This document shows, one piece after another, positions 1 through 9,654 of a DNA stretch of 64,000 bases. The DNA comes from Paenibacillus sp. FSL R7-0273 (GTDB taxonomy: Bacteria > Bacillota > Bacilli > Paenibacillales > Paenibacillaceae). The stretch is taken from contig NZ_CP009283.1 in the NCBI RefSeq assembly GCF_000758625.1, forward strand, positions 5,281,501 through 5,345,500. The letters are read 5' to 3'. Position 1 is the first letter of the stretch. The number at the start of each line of letters is the position of its first letter. Below the pieces are notes generated by a model. The model was not told the origin of the DNA. It worked only from the letters and a program-made list of their open reading frames with translations, and made no database searches. Made by a program: the position numbers and the translations under genes.

Positions 1-2
1 AG

Positions 3-314
3 TTCGTCAGCCACCTGTTTGGTGACATGTGTGAAAGCTGGGAAATGACTCATGAACGCATTCCGCCTCGAACACCGGATTTAAATGCTTTTATTGAATC
101 GTTCCACAGTAATATTGATCGGGATTTGTTCCGTAAAGAGGCATTCGAAACGTTCGACGAGGCCTATGAAGCCGTGGACCGGTACATGGATTTCTACAAC
201 AACCGGAGAATGCACACCAGCCTTCGCAACATGCCACCGGTTGAATTTTCAGAGTGGGTCATGGGCCTAGAAGACCGGTCCGCCTTCTTCTGGCCGAGGA
301 AAAAAGCGAAATAA
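3..314 (+). CDS. IS3-family transposase (OrfB), C-terminal part
   Basis: The frame is open to the left window edge, so only the C-terminal ~103 residues are seen. They carry the end of the integrase (rve) catalytic domain: NAFIESFHSNIDRD contains the last acidic residue of the DDE triad, and YNNRRMHTSL..PPVEF is the usual C-terminal signature of IS3/IS150-type OrfB proteins. The protein would cut and join insertion-sequence ends. Upstream domains lie outside the window, so I cannot tell whether the element is intact. No clear terminal inverted repeat is visible after the stop; a tandem repeat array follows instead. Confidence 0.85.
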   Translation, partial: FVSHLFGDMCESWEMTHERIPPRTPDLNAFIESFHSNIDRDLFRKEAFETFDEAYEAVDRYMDFYNNRRMHTSLRNMPPVEFSEWVMGLEDRSAFFWPRKKAK

Positions 315-378
315 AGAGCATAGCTACGACAAGTACCGGTTTTATACTGAGGACTCCGGGATAAGGGGGTCTCACCGA

Positions 379-561
379 TTCAAGGGGATTTTTCCCTTTA
401 ATGCGGCTCGTTCGCATGCGGTTGGGGCGATTTAGTGGGATTCTTCCCTTTAATGTGGCTCGTCCGCTGGCGGTTGAGGAAATTTAGTGGGATTTTTCCA
501 CTTGGCAGGCTCGTTGGCGGATAGTTGGGCCGGTTTAGTGGGATTTCACCCTTAATCCGGG
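379..561. repeat. 52-bp imperfect tandem repeat, about 3.5 copies
   Basis: Units start at 379, 431, 483 and 534 (last one partial). Each opens with a version of TTTAGTGGGATTTTTCC, followed by a variable part ending in GGCTCGTNNGC and GGTTGNGG. Unit length is 52, 52 and 51 bases. Units abut directly without unique spacers, so this is not a CRISPR array. The array lies between the transposase end and the DapA-like gene; no coding potential is apparent. Confidence 0.8.
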
Positions 562-592
562 GTATAGGTTACACCTACGTCCACGCAAAAAC

Positions 593-614
593 AGCCGCCT
601 CCCCAAGGAGGCGA
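593..614 (-). terminator. Rho-independent terminator of the DapA-like gene
   Basis: The stem CGCCTCC / GGAGGCG is followed on the minus strand by a T-rich run (CTGTTTTTGCG), just beyond the stop of the gene at 640-1542. Confidence 0.75.
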
Positions 615-639
615 CTATTTATGTGCGAACAGTGACCGG

Positions 640-1542
640 CTAGTTTTCACCTTCTAACACTCTAATATCCCGTAACGCTGATGACAGCTGCTCATTCACA
701 GTTGGACTCAAGGGTAACAGCGGCAGCGGAAGAGCCGGCTCTGAAATAAAGCCTAATTGCTGTGCAATAGCTGAGGCCACGCGCAGGCTTCCATATTGGC
801 GGAACAGCACCCATAAAGGCTCGAGCCGCAGTGAAATCTGCTCTGCTTCCTCCTCCCGTCCGGCCTGAGCCAAACGGGTCAGCTGCAGGCAGGTTTTGGG
901 AAGCAGGCCGCCCAGCACAGAGAACCAAACCTCACACCCTGCCTTTAAACCAGCTGCTGCAGTTGGATCTCCGCTAATTCCAAGCGCCACACGGGATGGA
1001 ACGAGTTCACGCAGATTCTCTATACGCAAACTGGCTGCTTCAGCCCCGGCAGGGACCCCGGGAATTTTTATTGCCCGGACATGGGGAAGCTGAGCAATCC
1101 TGCCGTGCAGCTCATCGCTGAAACGAAAATGTGTGGTATTAGGATTATCGTATACGCAGAGCGGCACGGACAAATGGCTGGTCACCTGTTCATACAGATG
1201 ATAAACCTCTTCATCCGTTAAAGGCTGATACGATACCGGAGATAACATAAGTGCACCTGCTCCAGCTTGCTGCGCATCCTCTGCCAAGTGCAGCACATCA
1301 AGCGTCCGGAGCGCGCTTATGCTTGTCATTACAGGTACTCCGCCTGCGGCCTGGACAGCAAGCTGTAAAACCCGTTCACGCTGTGCCCGGGTAAGATAGG
1401 CATAATTCCCTGTTGAACCCAACACTCCGATCGAGTCCACACCTGCTGAAACCAAGCGTTCTATCAAAGGGGTGAACTCTTTTTCGTTAATACCTGTCTC
1501 ATCTAATGGGGTAAGCGGAAATGCGGATAAACCTTTAAACAT
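640..1542 (-). CDS. DapA-family (dihydrodipicolinate synthase / N-acetylneuraminate lyase) class I aldolase
   Basis: 300 residues, the usual family length, forming a TIM barrel. The Schiff-base lysine is K159 (AIKIPG) and the partner tyrosine is Y131 (VYDNPNTT). The usual GTTGE loop reads GSTGNYAY (42-49), and the VYNVPxR motif of true lysine-pathway DapA is altered to VYDNPNT, so it is more likely a paralogue acting on another 2-keto acid than the housekeeping enzyme. The start is supported by GGAGGAG in front of the ATG. It is monocistronic, with its own terminator downstream. The substrate cannot be named from sequence. Confidence 0.85.
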   Translation of the reverse strand: MFKGLSAFPLTPLDETGINEKEFTPLIERLVSAGVDSIGVLGSTGNYAYLTRAQRERVLQLAVQAAGGVPVMTSISALRTLDVLHLAEDAQQAGAGALMLSPVSYQPLTDEEVYHLYEQVTSHLSVPLCVYDNPNTTHFRFSDELHGRIAQLPHVRAIKIPGVPAGAEAASLRIENLRELVPSRVALGISGDPTAAAGLKAGCEVWFSVLGGLLPKTCLQLTRLAQAGREEEAEQISLRLEPLWVLFRQYGSLRVASAIAQQLGFISEPALPLPLLPLSPTVNEQLSSALRDIRVLEGEN

Positions 1543-1710
1543 CAGTCTGCACTCCTCCGGTAATAGTCTAGTAACATTGAGCCATTATATGAATAGATTG
1601 GCTCCATTATAAGAGCCAATATGTAAATAAATTACCGGTCCACTCTGCCATCATACAAATTACGCAGAAAACTTCAGGTAGAGAGTACACTCCCCCCTTA
1701 CAATAAAAAA

Positions 1711-1741
1711 ACAGCCGCTAACCCGAACGGGAAGCAGCTGT
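1711..1741 (-). terminator. Rho-independent terminator of the aldo/keto reductase gene
   Basis: The imperfect stem ACAGC-GCT-CCCG / CGGG-AGC-GCTGT is followed on the minus strand by TTTTTTATTG, 19 bases past the stop of the reductase gene. Confidence 0.7.
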
Positions 1742-1759
1742 TTAACTTACTTTATATTG

Positions 1760-2707
<948 letters not shown>

Positions 2708-2765
2708 CCTACAATTCCCTCTCTTTCATGGATTAGCTTCGGAAGATAGCTTAACACGCAACAAA

Positions 2766-2805
2766 TACAAAGTAAACACTTTTTATGTTTTTTGTTTATT
2801 TTGTA
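2766..2805. promoter_or_regulatory. Candidate TetR operator: 13-bp inverted repeat
   Basis: TACAAAGTAAACA (2766-2778) and TGTTTATTTTGTA (2793-2805) are inverted copies with one mismatch, separated by 14 bases. They lie in the gap between the divergent reductase and TetR genes, 58 bases from each start. Position and symmetry suggest autoregulation and control of the reductase by the adjacent TetR protein; binding itself is inference. Confidence 0.55.
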
Positions 2806-2861
2806 CACATTGAATCTATTCTATGAAATTTCAGGTTATAATACAGCATGAGGGGGTTTTG

Positions 2862-3539
2862 ATGTTGAACAAATCTTTAAAGAACTCGGATAAAATAAAA
2901 GAAACACGCTCCAGGCTGATCACCAAGCTGCTGCCCTATTTGCGGAAAAACGGGCTGCAATCCGTGCGGATGGATGAAATCGCCAGAGTAACGGAGGTCA
3001 GCAGAGCTACTTTATATAAATATTTTTCCACGAAAGAGGAGATTATCGGCTACATTGTCGAAGGCTTTGTTGAGTACATGAATGAACAGACGGCCTCATC
3101 CTCTCTGGAGTCTGAGGAGAGCTTCGGCATCCGGTTTCAGCAAATGTTCGAGCAGTCCGTCTCGCTGATCGTCTATTTTACAGAGGTCTTCCTGAAGGAC
3201 CTTGAAACCAGCTACCCTGAATGGCACAGCCGTTTCACTGAAGGCATGCAGCAGCGGGAGGAGCAAATCCTGGCCTACTATCAAGAAGGAATCCGCAGAG
3301 GCCTTTTTCATGATCTGAACGGTAAAATCCTCATTATGCAGGATGAGCTTCTGCGCGGAATGTTGAATGTTAAATATCTGATGACCAATCAGCTGACGGT
3401 AGAGCAGGTATTAACGGACTATTATCAGCTCAAAAAAATCCAGCTGTTCAAAGCTGATAAGCTGTCCGCCATTGACGATGCCCTGATGAAGCCGAGAATT
3501 GAGCATCTGACGCATAAGGTTACGGGCAGTCTATTTTAA
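2862..3539 (+). CDS. TetR/AcrR-family transcriptional regulator
   Basis: 225 residues. The N-terminal HTH is clear: MDEIARVTEVSRATLYKYF, followed by STKEEIIGYIV. The ligand-binding C-terminal half is unassigned. I place the start at the ATG at 2862 because AGGGGG ends six bases before it; an in-frame ATG at 2823 has no ribosome site and would overlap the likely promoter. It is divergent from the aldo/keto reductase and probably represses it through the dyad at 2766-2805. Confidence 0.85.
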   Translation: MLNKSLKNSDKIKETRSRLITKLLPYLRKNGLQSVRMDEIARVTEVSRATLYKYFSTKEEIIGYIVEGFVEYMNEQTASSSLESEESFGIRFQQMFEQSVSLIVYFTEVFLKDLETSYPEWHSRFTEGMQQREEQILAYYQEGIRRGLFHDLNGKILIMQDELLRGMLNVKYLMTNQLTVEQVLTDYYQLKKIQLFKADKLSAIDDALMKPRIEHLTHKVTGSLF

Positions 3540-3545
3540 ACAGCA

Positions 3546-3573
3546 AAACCACGCAGTATTGGCTGCGTGGTTT
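3546..3573 (+). terminator. Rho-independent terminator of the TetR gene
   Basis: AAACCACGCAG and CTGCGTGGTTT form an 11-bp perfect stem with a short loop, 7 bases after the TetR stop codon. Confidence 0.75.
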
Positions 3574-3797
3574 ATTCTGCCTACCGCTGTGAAACTGTCC
3601 CCGAGTGAATATAAGAACAGTACCGGTAAATAAAATAATTGGAAGCCCGTTCAGGCATCAGAAAGAGGAGCTACAACAGCACTTCTGCCTGATGTCTTTT
3701 ATTATTCTTGCCGGACCTGGAATTTACTGATAAATTATTATTACATATAATTGGTTACAGAAATAAAAACAGGAAATTAACTGGAGGATTATTCAGC

Positions 3798-4742
3798 TTG
3801 CGCAAACTCATACTATCTATGTCGGCAGCGGTATTGATAGCAGCGGCAGCTTTTCTATCGCTTAATTTGTTCCAACAACCGGCCAAGCCTACAGATGAGC
3901 TCACTTATACTTTTACAAACGCGGAGAACGGCCAGAAATTTAACATTATCAGTGTATACAAGTTATTTGCTGACTACATTGCGGAAGCTAAAACCGGCTC
4001 TAATCCAAATCTGTTATCTATTTATAAAAAAACGGTTGTTGATCCTGTGTATCGCTCATGCTTCCAGGATGCTGAATTCGCATATATGGTTGATGACCAA
4101 GTGAATGAGGCACCTGACCGTCTAAATGAGTTGAGCCAACTAGTGGAACATATGCGGAAGTATAATATGAACGAAATTATACAGGAGGCGTTGCTGAAAT
4201 CATCCGACATCCTGCCGGGTAAGGAGCCGGTGAATGTCTGTGTATTTCCGACAGTATCTAACAAACACCCGATGATAACTGCAGGATCCGGAAAGATCAT
4301 CGTTCTGTATAATTACTATTTTACAGATGACCTGCTCCGGGCCGGGATCGCTCATGAATATCATCATCACTATTGGGCGGAGAACCATCTCACCCCGGAT
4401 ACACATTTCCGGATATTGGATAACCTCATTTTTGAAGGCAAAGCAGTTATGTTTGAAAAGCTGATTTATCCGCATATTGAATCAACTGTTATCTATCCGG
4501 AATATAACAAGGAGTATTGGTTCCGGACGGAGCCCTATTTACTGGGAACCGACTATGACATACAATCGAAGATTCTGTACGGGAACGGGGACGAATATCC
4601 GTATGCCTACGGGTACAGTGAGGGCTACAAAATGGTCCGCTCCTACCTTGATCTGCATCCGCAGGCTTCTCCGGCTGAATGGACCGCCTTGAGCGCTGAA
4701 GTAATTTTTGAAGATGGCAACTACTCCGACCACTATAAATAA
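3798..4742 (+). CDS. Membrane-anchored putative zinc metallopeptidase (DUF2268-like)
   Basis: I set the start at TTG 3798 because GGAGGA lies nine bases upstream; the frame stays open further left to TTG 3708 but without a ribosome site. From 3798 the protein has 314 residues with an N-terminal hydrophobic segment (about residues 4-25, LILSMSAAVLIAAAAFLSL) that would act as signal anchor, so the rest is outside the cell. HEYHH (about 186-190) fits the HExxH zinc site, and EGKA about 30 residues later fits the downstream Glu ligand of DUF2268-type peptidases. It is an isolated gene ending in a bidirectional terminator. The zinc-peptidase assignment rests on the motif only. Confidence 0.7.
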   Translation: MRKLILSMSAAVLIAAAAFLSLNLFQQPAKPTDELTYTFTNAENGQKFNIISVYKLFADYIAEAKTGSNPNLLSIYKKTVVDPVYRSCFQDAEFAYMVDDQVNEAPDRLNELSQLVEHMRKYNMNEIIQEALLKSSDILPGKEPVNVCVFPTVSNKHPMITAGSGKIIVLYNYYFTDDLLRAGIAHEYHHHYWAENHLTPDTHFRILDNLIFEGKAVMFEKLIYPHIESTVIYPEYNKEYWFRTEPYLLGTDYDIQSKILYGNGDEYPYAYGYSEGYKMVRSYLDLHPQASPAEWTALSAEVIFEDGNYSDHYK

Positions 4743-4781
4743 ACCTGGTATTACATAGGCTTTTTCTACTCCGCACTACAA

Positions 4782-4824
4782 AAGCAGAGCATCACTCGCC
4801 GCAACGGGGATTAATGCTCTGCTT
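4782..4824. terminator. Bidirectional terminator between convergent genes
   Basis: AAGCAGAGCAT and ATGCTCTGCTT form an 11-bp perfect stem between the 3' ends of the metallopeptidase gene and the rhamnosidase gene. Confidence 0.65.
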
Positions 4825-4849
4825 GTTTCCAAGCCACATGCCGCACATC

Positions 4850-6901
4850 TTAAACCAAACCAACCTCAACCCAAGCCCCGTTACCCGGGATCGCAGCTTC
4901 CAGAGTCTGCCCGCCGCGGGTATACTTCAGCACACCCTGCCCATGCGTGCTCCGCACTCTGATCTTTTCCTGATCCATATAGATTTCAATGTCCCCAGGC
5001 CCGGCCGGAACGGTTCCTTCCATCCACGTAAGGCCGCCAAGCTGCGGCTCTACTGTGTAAGTGGCATAACCCGGTGTCAGCGGCCGGACGCCAAGAAAAT
5101 ATTTTCCGAGCAGATAGACAGGGCCCGCTCCCCAGGCATGGCAGAGGCTTTTGCCGAACGGCATCCCGTACATTCCGTAATGCTCATCCGCAGCAAGCGA
5201 AGGATCATATTCCTCCCAGAAGGAGGTCGCCCCGAGATCCATCATCCCGCCCCAATAAGACTGCAGCTCCTTGTAGACAAACTCCTGCTCCCCGCTCTCA
5301 CAGAGCACCGCCAGCTCATGGAACCGCATATACGGCGTTCTGATTCTAGGAACCTCCGGGTTCAGCATCACCTTTTGGACAACGCTCGCCTTCTGCTCAG
5401 GTGACAGATAACCGTAGGTCATCGCGAACATGCTGGCATGCTTGGTCAACACCGGCTGTGTCTCCCCGTCTACCCGGTGGTGCAGCAGCCCGCCCCTCGA
5501 ATCATCCCAAAAGACCGACAGCGTCTTGACCTTAACCTCTTCAGCTACTGTCCCATAACGTGCGGAAGCATCCTCATCCTCCATAAGCGACGCGAAAATA
5601 CTCATTGCCTCCAGGGCCCTCACGAATAGAATCTGCTCTGTACTGACCGCACCCGTATTGCTGAAATCTGCCCAATCCACGAATACCCAATCCTGCTCTC
5701 TCCCCTGCACAAAACCCTCCGGATTCCGCTGCTGCAGACAAAAGTCCATCAGCGAAACAGCCCGGTCGTAATACTGGCGGATGAACCCGAAATCCCCGGT
5801 GTAGAGGTAATAATCATACAGGGAGATAAACCAGTAGAAGGAGTAATCCTGGATCGTATTGATGTGCATCGTCACGGGATCTTTTCCTCTCAGCGCAACC
5901 AGCGTCCGGCGGGTCACATCCAGATCAAAAAAGCTGTAATAGTTCATCAGGAACGCCTGATAAGCATCGCCCGACCATACCCAGCGGTCACGCTTAATGC
6001 CGTCCAGGAAAAACTCTCGGGTGTTCAAATGCAGCGTATACAGCGACATGTTATAAATCTCATCCAGCCGGGAGTCTGAGCTCCGGAAAGAGCTGCGATA
6101 GGTTACCGGTACATACTCATACAGCAGCGACACCCGTTCCCACTGTACATCCCCGTCTGCGTGAATCCATACATACCGTAAGGCTCTGGCCTCTTCTAAA
6201 GTATATGTCCCGTCCTCACTCTGTCCGGCTGCAGTCCCGTCACCGACAGTGAATTCATCCAGGTTAACGCACTCCTCCGGCGACAGCGCCTCTGCCTCTG
6301 ACTCCCCGAAATACAGCCGCACTGTCCCGGTCCCTGTCAGATTATGAAGCCGCAGGTAGCCGAACGTTTCCCGCCCGAAATCAGCCAGCGGATGACCGTT
6401 TTTTAGCTCCATAGAGACTGCTTCCAGCGGTGACACATCAAGCTCATACTGCGATGGAGGACTGTCCGGCTGATCAAAAATCCACGAGCCTGCACTCACC
6501 CAATCATTCTGGTAAGAGGTCACTTCCCAAGACGGTCCGGTCCGGAGGTTGTTCCCGTTAATGTATAGGGCCGGTGCCTCTAGATCATTGTACACACTGA
6601 CCTCAAGCTGATGCCGTCCTGCCGGAAGTGTTATCGAGGACTTGTTCGAGCGGTAATTGTCCTTGCCGTCCAGATAGAGCGAGAGCTTGCCTTCTGCCAA
6701 AACAGTAATGTGCTCCTCCTCCGGCAGGTCGTACGTATAGCGGAATTTGATGTTGCTGTAATGGCGGTCAAGCCGCCAAAAGGCGGGATAAGTGACACCG
6801 CGTGCTCTGCGCGCTACAGACATTTTTTCGTGCAGCCGGATTTCAAAATCCCCCGGATACCAGATCCAGGCGGCAGCCTGCTCTATTGGATGTGTCTCCA
6901 T
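4850..6901 (-). CDS. GH78 alpha-L-rhamnosidase
   Basis: 683 residues. N-terminal beta-sandwich domains (about 1-265) precede an (alpha/alpha)6 barrel and a C-terminal beta domain (last ~80 residues). FLDGIKRDRWVWSGD (about 298-312) is the GH78 active-site stretch holding the acidic residues; aromatic DYSFYWFISLYDYY and the GATSFWEEYD segment are also typical. There is no signal peptide, so it should hydrolyse rhamnosyl oligosaccharides in the cytosol. The start ATG (METHP) has AAAGGGG eight bases upstream; a further in-frame ATG upstream has no ribosome site. A divergent AraC regulator suggests rhamnose- or pectin-related induction. Confidence 0.88.
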   Translation of the reverse strand: METHPIEQAAAWIWYPGDFEIRLHEKMSVARRARGVTYPAFWRLDRHYSNIKFRYTYDLPEEEHITVLAEGKLSLYLDGKDNYRSNKSSITLPAGRHQLEVSVYNDLEAPALYINGNNLRTGPSWEVTSYQNDWVSAGSWIFDQPDSPPSQYELDVSPLEAVSMELKNGHPLADFGRETFGYLRLHNLTGTGTVRLYFGESEAEALSPEECVNLDEFTVGDGTAAGQSEDGTYTLEEARALRYVWIHADGDVQWERVSLLYEYVPVTYRSSFRSSDSRLDEIYNMSLYTLHLNTREFFLDGIKRDRWVWSGDAYQAFLMNYYSFFDLDVTRRTLVALRGKDPVTMHINTIQDYSFYWFISLYDYYLYTGDFGFIRQYYDRAVSLMDFCLQQRNPEGFVQGREQDWVFVDWADFSNTGAVSTEQILFVRALEAMSIFASLMEDEDASARYGTVAEEVKVKTLSVFWDDSRGGLLHHRVDGETQPVLTKHASMFAMTYGYLSPEQKASVVQKVMLNPEVPRIRTPYMRFHELAVLCESGEQEFVYKELQSYWGGMMDLGATSFWEEYDPSLAADEHYGMYGMPFGKSLCHAWGAGPVYLLGKYFLGVRPLTPGYATYTVEPQLGGLTWMEGTVPAGPGDIEIYMDQEKIRVRSTHGQGVLKYTRGGQTLEAAIPGNGAWVEVGLV

Positions 6902-6983
6902 ATTTGTTACCCCTTTCATTTCTGATAGGCCTAAGTGTATACTAGGCGGACAGAAGATGATGCAGGGAGAAGTGACATTAGAC

Positions 6984-7952
6984 ATGGACAATAGTGACTT
7001 ATTCTTAAGGAACGGTAAGCAAAAAGCAGCAAAAGCGCCTGTCCATCAATCCAGTGTATCCGAGCATTTTAAGGAAGGGTTTCCGCTGTTTCTTAACCGC
7101 TGGTCTGAGGGCTTTGAGCTGCGGGCACACAGCCATGATTATATTGAAATCGTCTATGTAACATCGGGAGAAGGCTATCATTACATCGGTGACCGGGTTG
7201 AAAAAACAGGCAAGGGCTGCCTGTATCACCTGCCCGTAGGCACCTCGCATATTCTCCGGCCTGCCAGCACCTCCGCCCGGAATCCGCTGATCGTATACAA
7301 TCTGTGCGTACTGCCGGAATTTGCCGCTGAGCTGGGCGCCTGGATGGGGAATTACGGGAGCGGCGGCGAACCGCTGTTTATTTTTACCGGGGAGCCTGGC
7401 AGCTATATTGCCGTTGAAGACAGGGGGCTAGAGCTTGGCGAAGCCTTTGAGAGCATGTACCGGGAGTATACCGGGCAGCCCTGGGGGTTTGAGGCCAGCC
7501 TGTTCGCCGGGCTGCTGAAGCTCTCGGTACGGATTGCACGGCTGGTCAAGCAGCAGACGGAGGAGTTAAAGGAAACGGGGCATTCCCCGCAAGTGAATTC
7601 AGGCGAGTGGTCAGAGCTGCTGCAGTATATCAGTCTCCACATCGCCGAGCCGCTGACCCTCTCGCAGCTGGCCGCTGAGGCCGGCATAAGCAATCGGCAT
7701 TTTATCCGCCTGTTCAGGCAGCAGGCCGGCATGAGCTTCTCTGATTATCTGCAGCATAAACGGATCGGGCTGGCCTGCCACCTTTTAATCGAAACCGGCC
7801 GCAAAATGCCAGACATCGCCAAAAGCATCGGCTACCAGGACACCGCCCATTTCCGGGAGATTTTCCGCAAGCTGATGGGGGTTAGCCCGAGCGAGTACCG
7901 GAAGGCTCCGGGTATATCCGGGCCTATAAGCCATACAGAACAGCAGCAATAG
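6984..7952 (+). CDS. AraC-family regulator with N-terminal cupin
   Basis: About 322 residues. An N-terminal cupin-like sensor (RAHSHDYIEIVYVTSGEGYHYI) is followed by two C-terminal helix-turn-helix motifs (LSQLAAEAGISNRHFIRLFRQ and MPDIAKSIGYQDTAHFREIFR). In-frame ATGs also lie at 6957 and 6960. I prefer 6984 because TATACT at 6938-6943, preceded by TG, looks like an extended -10 whose start point (~6950) leaves AGGGAG as leader ribosome site, although spacing is long. It is divergent from the GH78 gene, which is its likely target. Confidence 0.85.
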   Translation: MDNSDLFLRNGKQKAAKAPVHQSSVSEHFKEGFPLFLNRWSEGFELRAHSHDYIEIVYVTSGEGYHYIGDRVEKTGKGCLYHLPVGTSHILRPASTSARNPLIVYNLCVLPEFAAELGAWMGNYGSGGEPLFIFTGEPGSYIAVEDRGLELGEAFESMYREYTGQPWGFEASLFAGLLKLSVRIARLVKQQTEELKETGHSPQVNSGEWSELLQYISLHIAEPLTLSQLAAEAGISNRHFIRLFRQQAGMSFSDYLQHKRIGLACHLLIETGRKMPDIAKSIGYQDTAHFREIFRKLMGVSPSEYRKAPGISGPISHTEQQQ

Positions 7953-7999
7953 TACAGAGCAGTCCAATCCAATTGCCGGAGCGGGCAGCCTGCCGTTCA

Positions 8000-8386
8000 T
8001 CAACTTTGAGGGCTTTTTAGGCGGTCGACACGGATGGTTGCAATATGTCTGGCAAAATAATAATATAACCCGATGGCTACAGTAACCAGCAGAATCCGGA
8101 ATGCCGTACTGTCAGTAATAATAAAAGCAATAAGCAGCATCGTCGAAGCAAAGCCCTGGATAAGCACCTTATCTTTCAGTGTCATGGAGCGTGATTCGGC
8201 AAAGCTCTTTAAGTGCTTTTTATAAAGTCCGGTAGATAAAAACCACCCGTGAAACCGCTCTGAGCCGCGGGAAAAGCAAAAGGCAGCCAGCAGCAATAAT
8301 GGCGTTGTAGGTAATACTGGCAAAAACACCCCTGCAGCACCGAGGCCCACACACACAAATCCAACAAATATATAGATGTATTTCAA
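8000..8386 (-). CDS. DUF454 (YbaN-like) inner membrane protein
   Basis: 128 residues from TTG 8386, chosen because GGAGG stands eight bases upstream and the family starts right there (MKYIYIFVGFVCVGLG). The DUF454 signature GVFLPVLPTTPLLLLAAFCF is followed by SRGSERFHGWF, with two further hydrophobic segments near the C-terminus. The frame extends upstream to 8449, without a ribosome site. It is an integral membrane protein of unknown function. Confidence 0.8.
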   Translation of the reverse strand: MKYIYIFVGFVCVGLGAAGVFLPVLPTTPLLLLAAFCFSRGSERFHGWFLSTGLYKKHLKSFAESRSMTLKDKVLIQGFASTMLLIAFIITDSTAFRILLVTVAIGLYYYFARHIATIRVDRLKSPQS

Positions 8387-8569
8387 TCTTTTCGCCTCCG
8401 TAAGATAGTTAGCTATACCATACATATCACTAATGAGAATATTTCTCAATGATGATTATAACAAAGTATCCGCTATCCCTCTGTTGCCAGGGCAACAAAA
8501 CGGAGAAGAAGTATGGAGAATATGAGAATAATGCTCCGTTTGTTCAAAGAACCGTTCATCAACAAATGA

Positions 8570-8923
8570 TCACTTCACTCTTTCGGAAATATTTTTACTT
8601 ATTTCTTCAGGATTTTTAACACCAATGATCAACTTTGATATTTTGAACTTACCAACTTTAAAGCTATCCAAATCTAAATGAAGAGTTTCAAGCTCATTTT
8701 CAAAAAAGTGCAGTTGATAACTGCCATTTGATCTAAATAACCCATTTCTCATTCCCCGAAATAAAGCACCATATAGTTTAAAAGCATCTGGTATCGGTCT
8801 ACCCGTTGTTATTCCTGTGATTGAAGAGTATGGAATTTGCAATCCGTTATCTAATTTTAAAAAAGGTGAGTTTCCAACGTCGATATTTACGCAGGTTTCC
8901 ATTAGTTGAATTTTACGTTCCAT
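8570..8923 (-). CDS. Hypothetical protein, possible PH-like fold
   Basis: 117 residues, with GGGGGAA at the right distance before the ATG. The pattern of alternating short strands ending in a helix (EEISKNISERV), with an internal YSSITGI..IPDAFKLYG segment, resembles small bacterial PH-like domain proteins. This is a fold impression only. There are no catalytic motifs, signal peptide or membrane segment. It is the first gene of the AT-richer stretch. Confidence 0.6.
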   Translation of the reverse strand: MERKIQLMETCVNIDVGNSPFLKLDNGLQIPYSSITGITTGRPIPDAFKLYGALFRGMRNGLFRSNGSYQLHFFENELETLHLDLDSFKVGKFKISKLIIGVKNPEEISKNISERVK

Positions 8924-9035
8924 ATTTTGATTCCCCCAATTTGAAATAATCCATAATTACAATATAATACCACAAACCCCTCTTTTATTAATAAAAATTC
9001 AAACTGATTAGGTGGGCAATAAAACGGCTTGCAGA

Positions 9036-9116
9036 TCATGGAGAACTTGTTTTTGGACTGAATCCTTGAATGCGTTTGTCAGCCTCATACAAACTCCACA
9101 ACTCATTTAAGTTCAT
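9036..9116 (-). pseudogene. Truncated N-terminus of a tyrosine recombinase
   Basis: The 26-codon frame begins MNLNELWSLYEADKRIQGFS, nearly identical to the first 20 residues of the recombinase at 13045-13881 (MNLSELWRLYEADKRIQGFS), then diverges after SPKT and stops. The upstream leader hairpin and box2 are shared too, so this is the 5' end of a second copy of the same element with the rest deleted. Confidence 0.85.
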
Positions 9117-9119
9117 GAC

Positions 9120-9172
9120 AAAACCTCCCTTTAGAAACTATTAAATCTGGATTGCTTCAAAAGGGAGGTTTT
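9120..9172 (-). promoter_or_regulatory. Leader stem-loop covering the recombinase-remnant ribosome site
   Basis: AAAACCTCCCTTT (9120-9132) and AAAGGGAGGTTTT (9160-9172) form a perfect 13-bp stem with a 27-base loop. On the minus strand the second arm contains the GGGAGG ribosome site of the truncated recombinase, so folding would hide it. The same arrangement precedes the full-length gene. Confidence 0.7.
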
Positions 9173-9188
9173 AATCGCCTGCTGTATT

Positions 9189-9210
9189 AAACTAGCGTTT
9201 CCCGTTAGCG
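9189..9210. repeat. Dispersed repeat copy A: box2 half
   Basis: ACTAGCG, loop TTTCC, CGTTAGC: a short inverted repeat matching box2 of the dispersed family. It is linked to the truncated recombinase remnant. Confidence 0.75.
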
Positions 9211-9235
9211 CAATGATCTAACGAAGACTTTGATT

Positions 9236-9616
9236 TCAGTGCTTTGCTTGTGTCGCCATGTATGCTGCGAAAGGAGTCGCGTCATAAATCACTTGGATCG
9301 AGGATATCTTGTCGTTTCTCACAGTAATGTATTCTGCCACAATCGCATTTTTAACTGGGAGCGTGTCCGACTCATAGATGATTACAGCCTGTTGGTCATT
9401 ACCGAGCGCAGTAACGAGTGTTAGCTTTTCAATCATTCGGGCAAATCCCTCTTGAAAACCGCGAAAAGATTGAGTGCCTGCAAGCTGGCCTACCGGAGAA
9501 TTACAAGCAATATCGTCGGCAGCGAGAGTCATTATCTTTTCGACGTCCCGATTTGCCATGGCCTCAAAATACGTATGAGCAATCTTAAGTGCATTGTTAG
9601 TTTCGTTTGAATTCAT
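9236..9616 (-). CDS. SnoaL-like / NTF2-fold protein
   Basis: 126 residues, typical for the SnoaL-like (ketosteroid-isomerase fold) group. It has the opening helix ALKIAHTYFEAMANRDVEKIMTLAADDIACNSP, a FRGFQEGF helix, and a closing strand EYITVRNDKISSIQVIYD, the usual pattern before the pocket-closing tyrosine/aspartate. GAGG precedes the ATG. The substrate and whether it is an enzyme cannot be told. Its stop lies about 25 bases from repeat copy A. Confidence 0.75.
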   Translation of the reverse strand: MNSNETNNALKIAHTYFEAMANRDVEKIMTLAADDIACNSPVGQLAGTQSFRGFQEGFARMIEKLTLVTALGNDQQAVIIYESDTLPVKNAIVAEYITVRNDKISSIQVIYDATPFAAYMATQAKH

Positions 9617-9654
9617 TTAAAAACCTCGCATTCGTTTTATATGTCTTAACTATA

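Noticed and set aside
379..561. Tandem repeats considered as a CRISPR array
   Set aside because: Units abut without unique spacers, differ internally, and no cas genes are present.
6902..6991. N-terminal extension of the GH78 rhamnosidase
   Set aside because: It lies over the divergent promoter region; ATG 6901 has the only ribosome site and fits the domain start.
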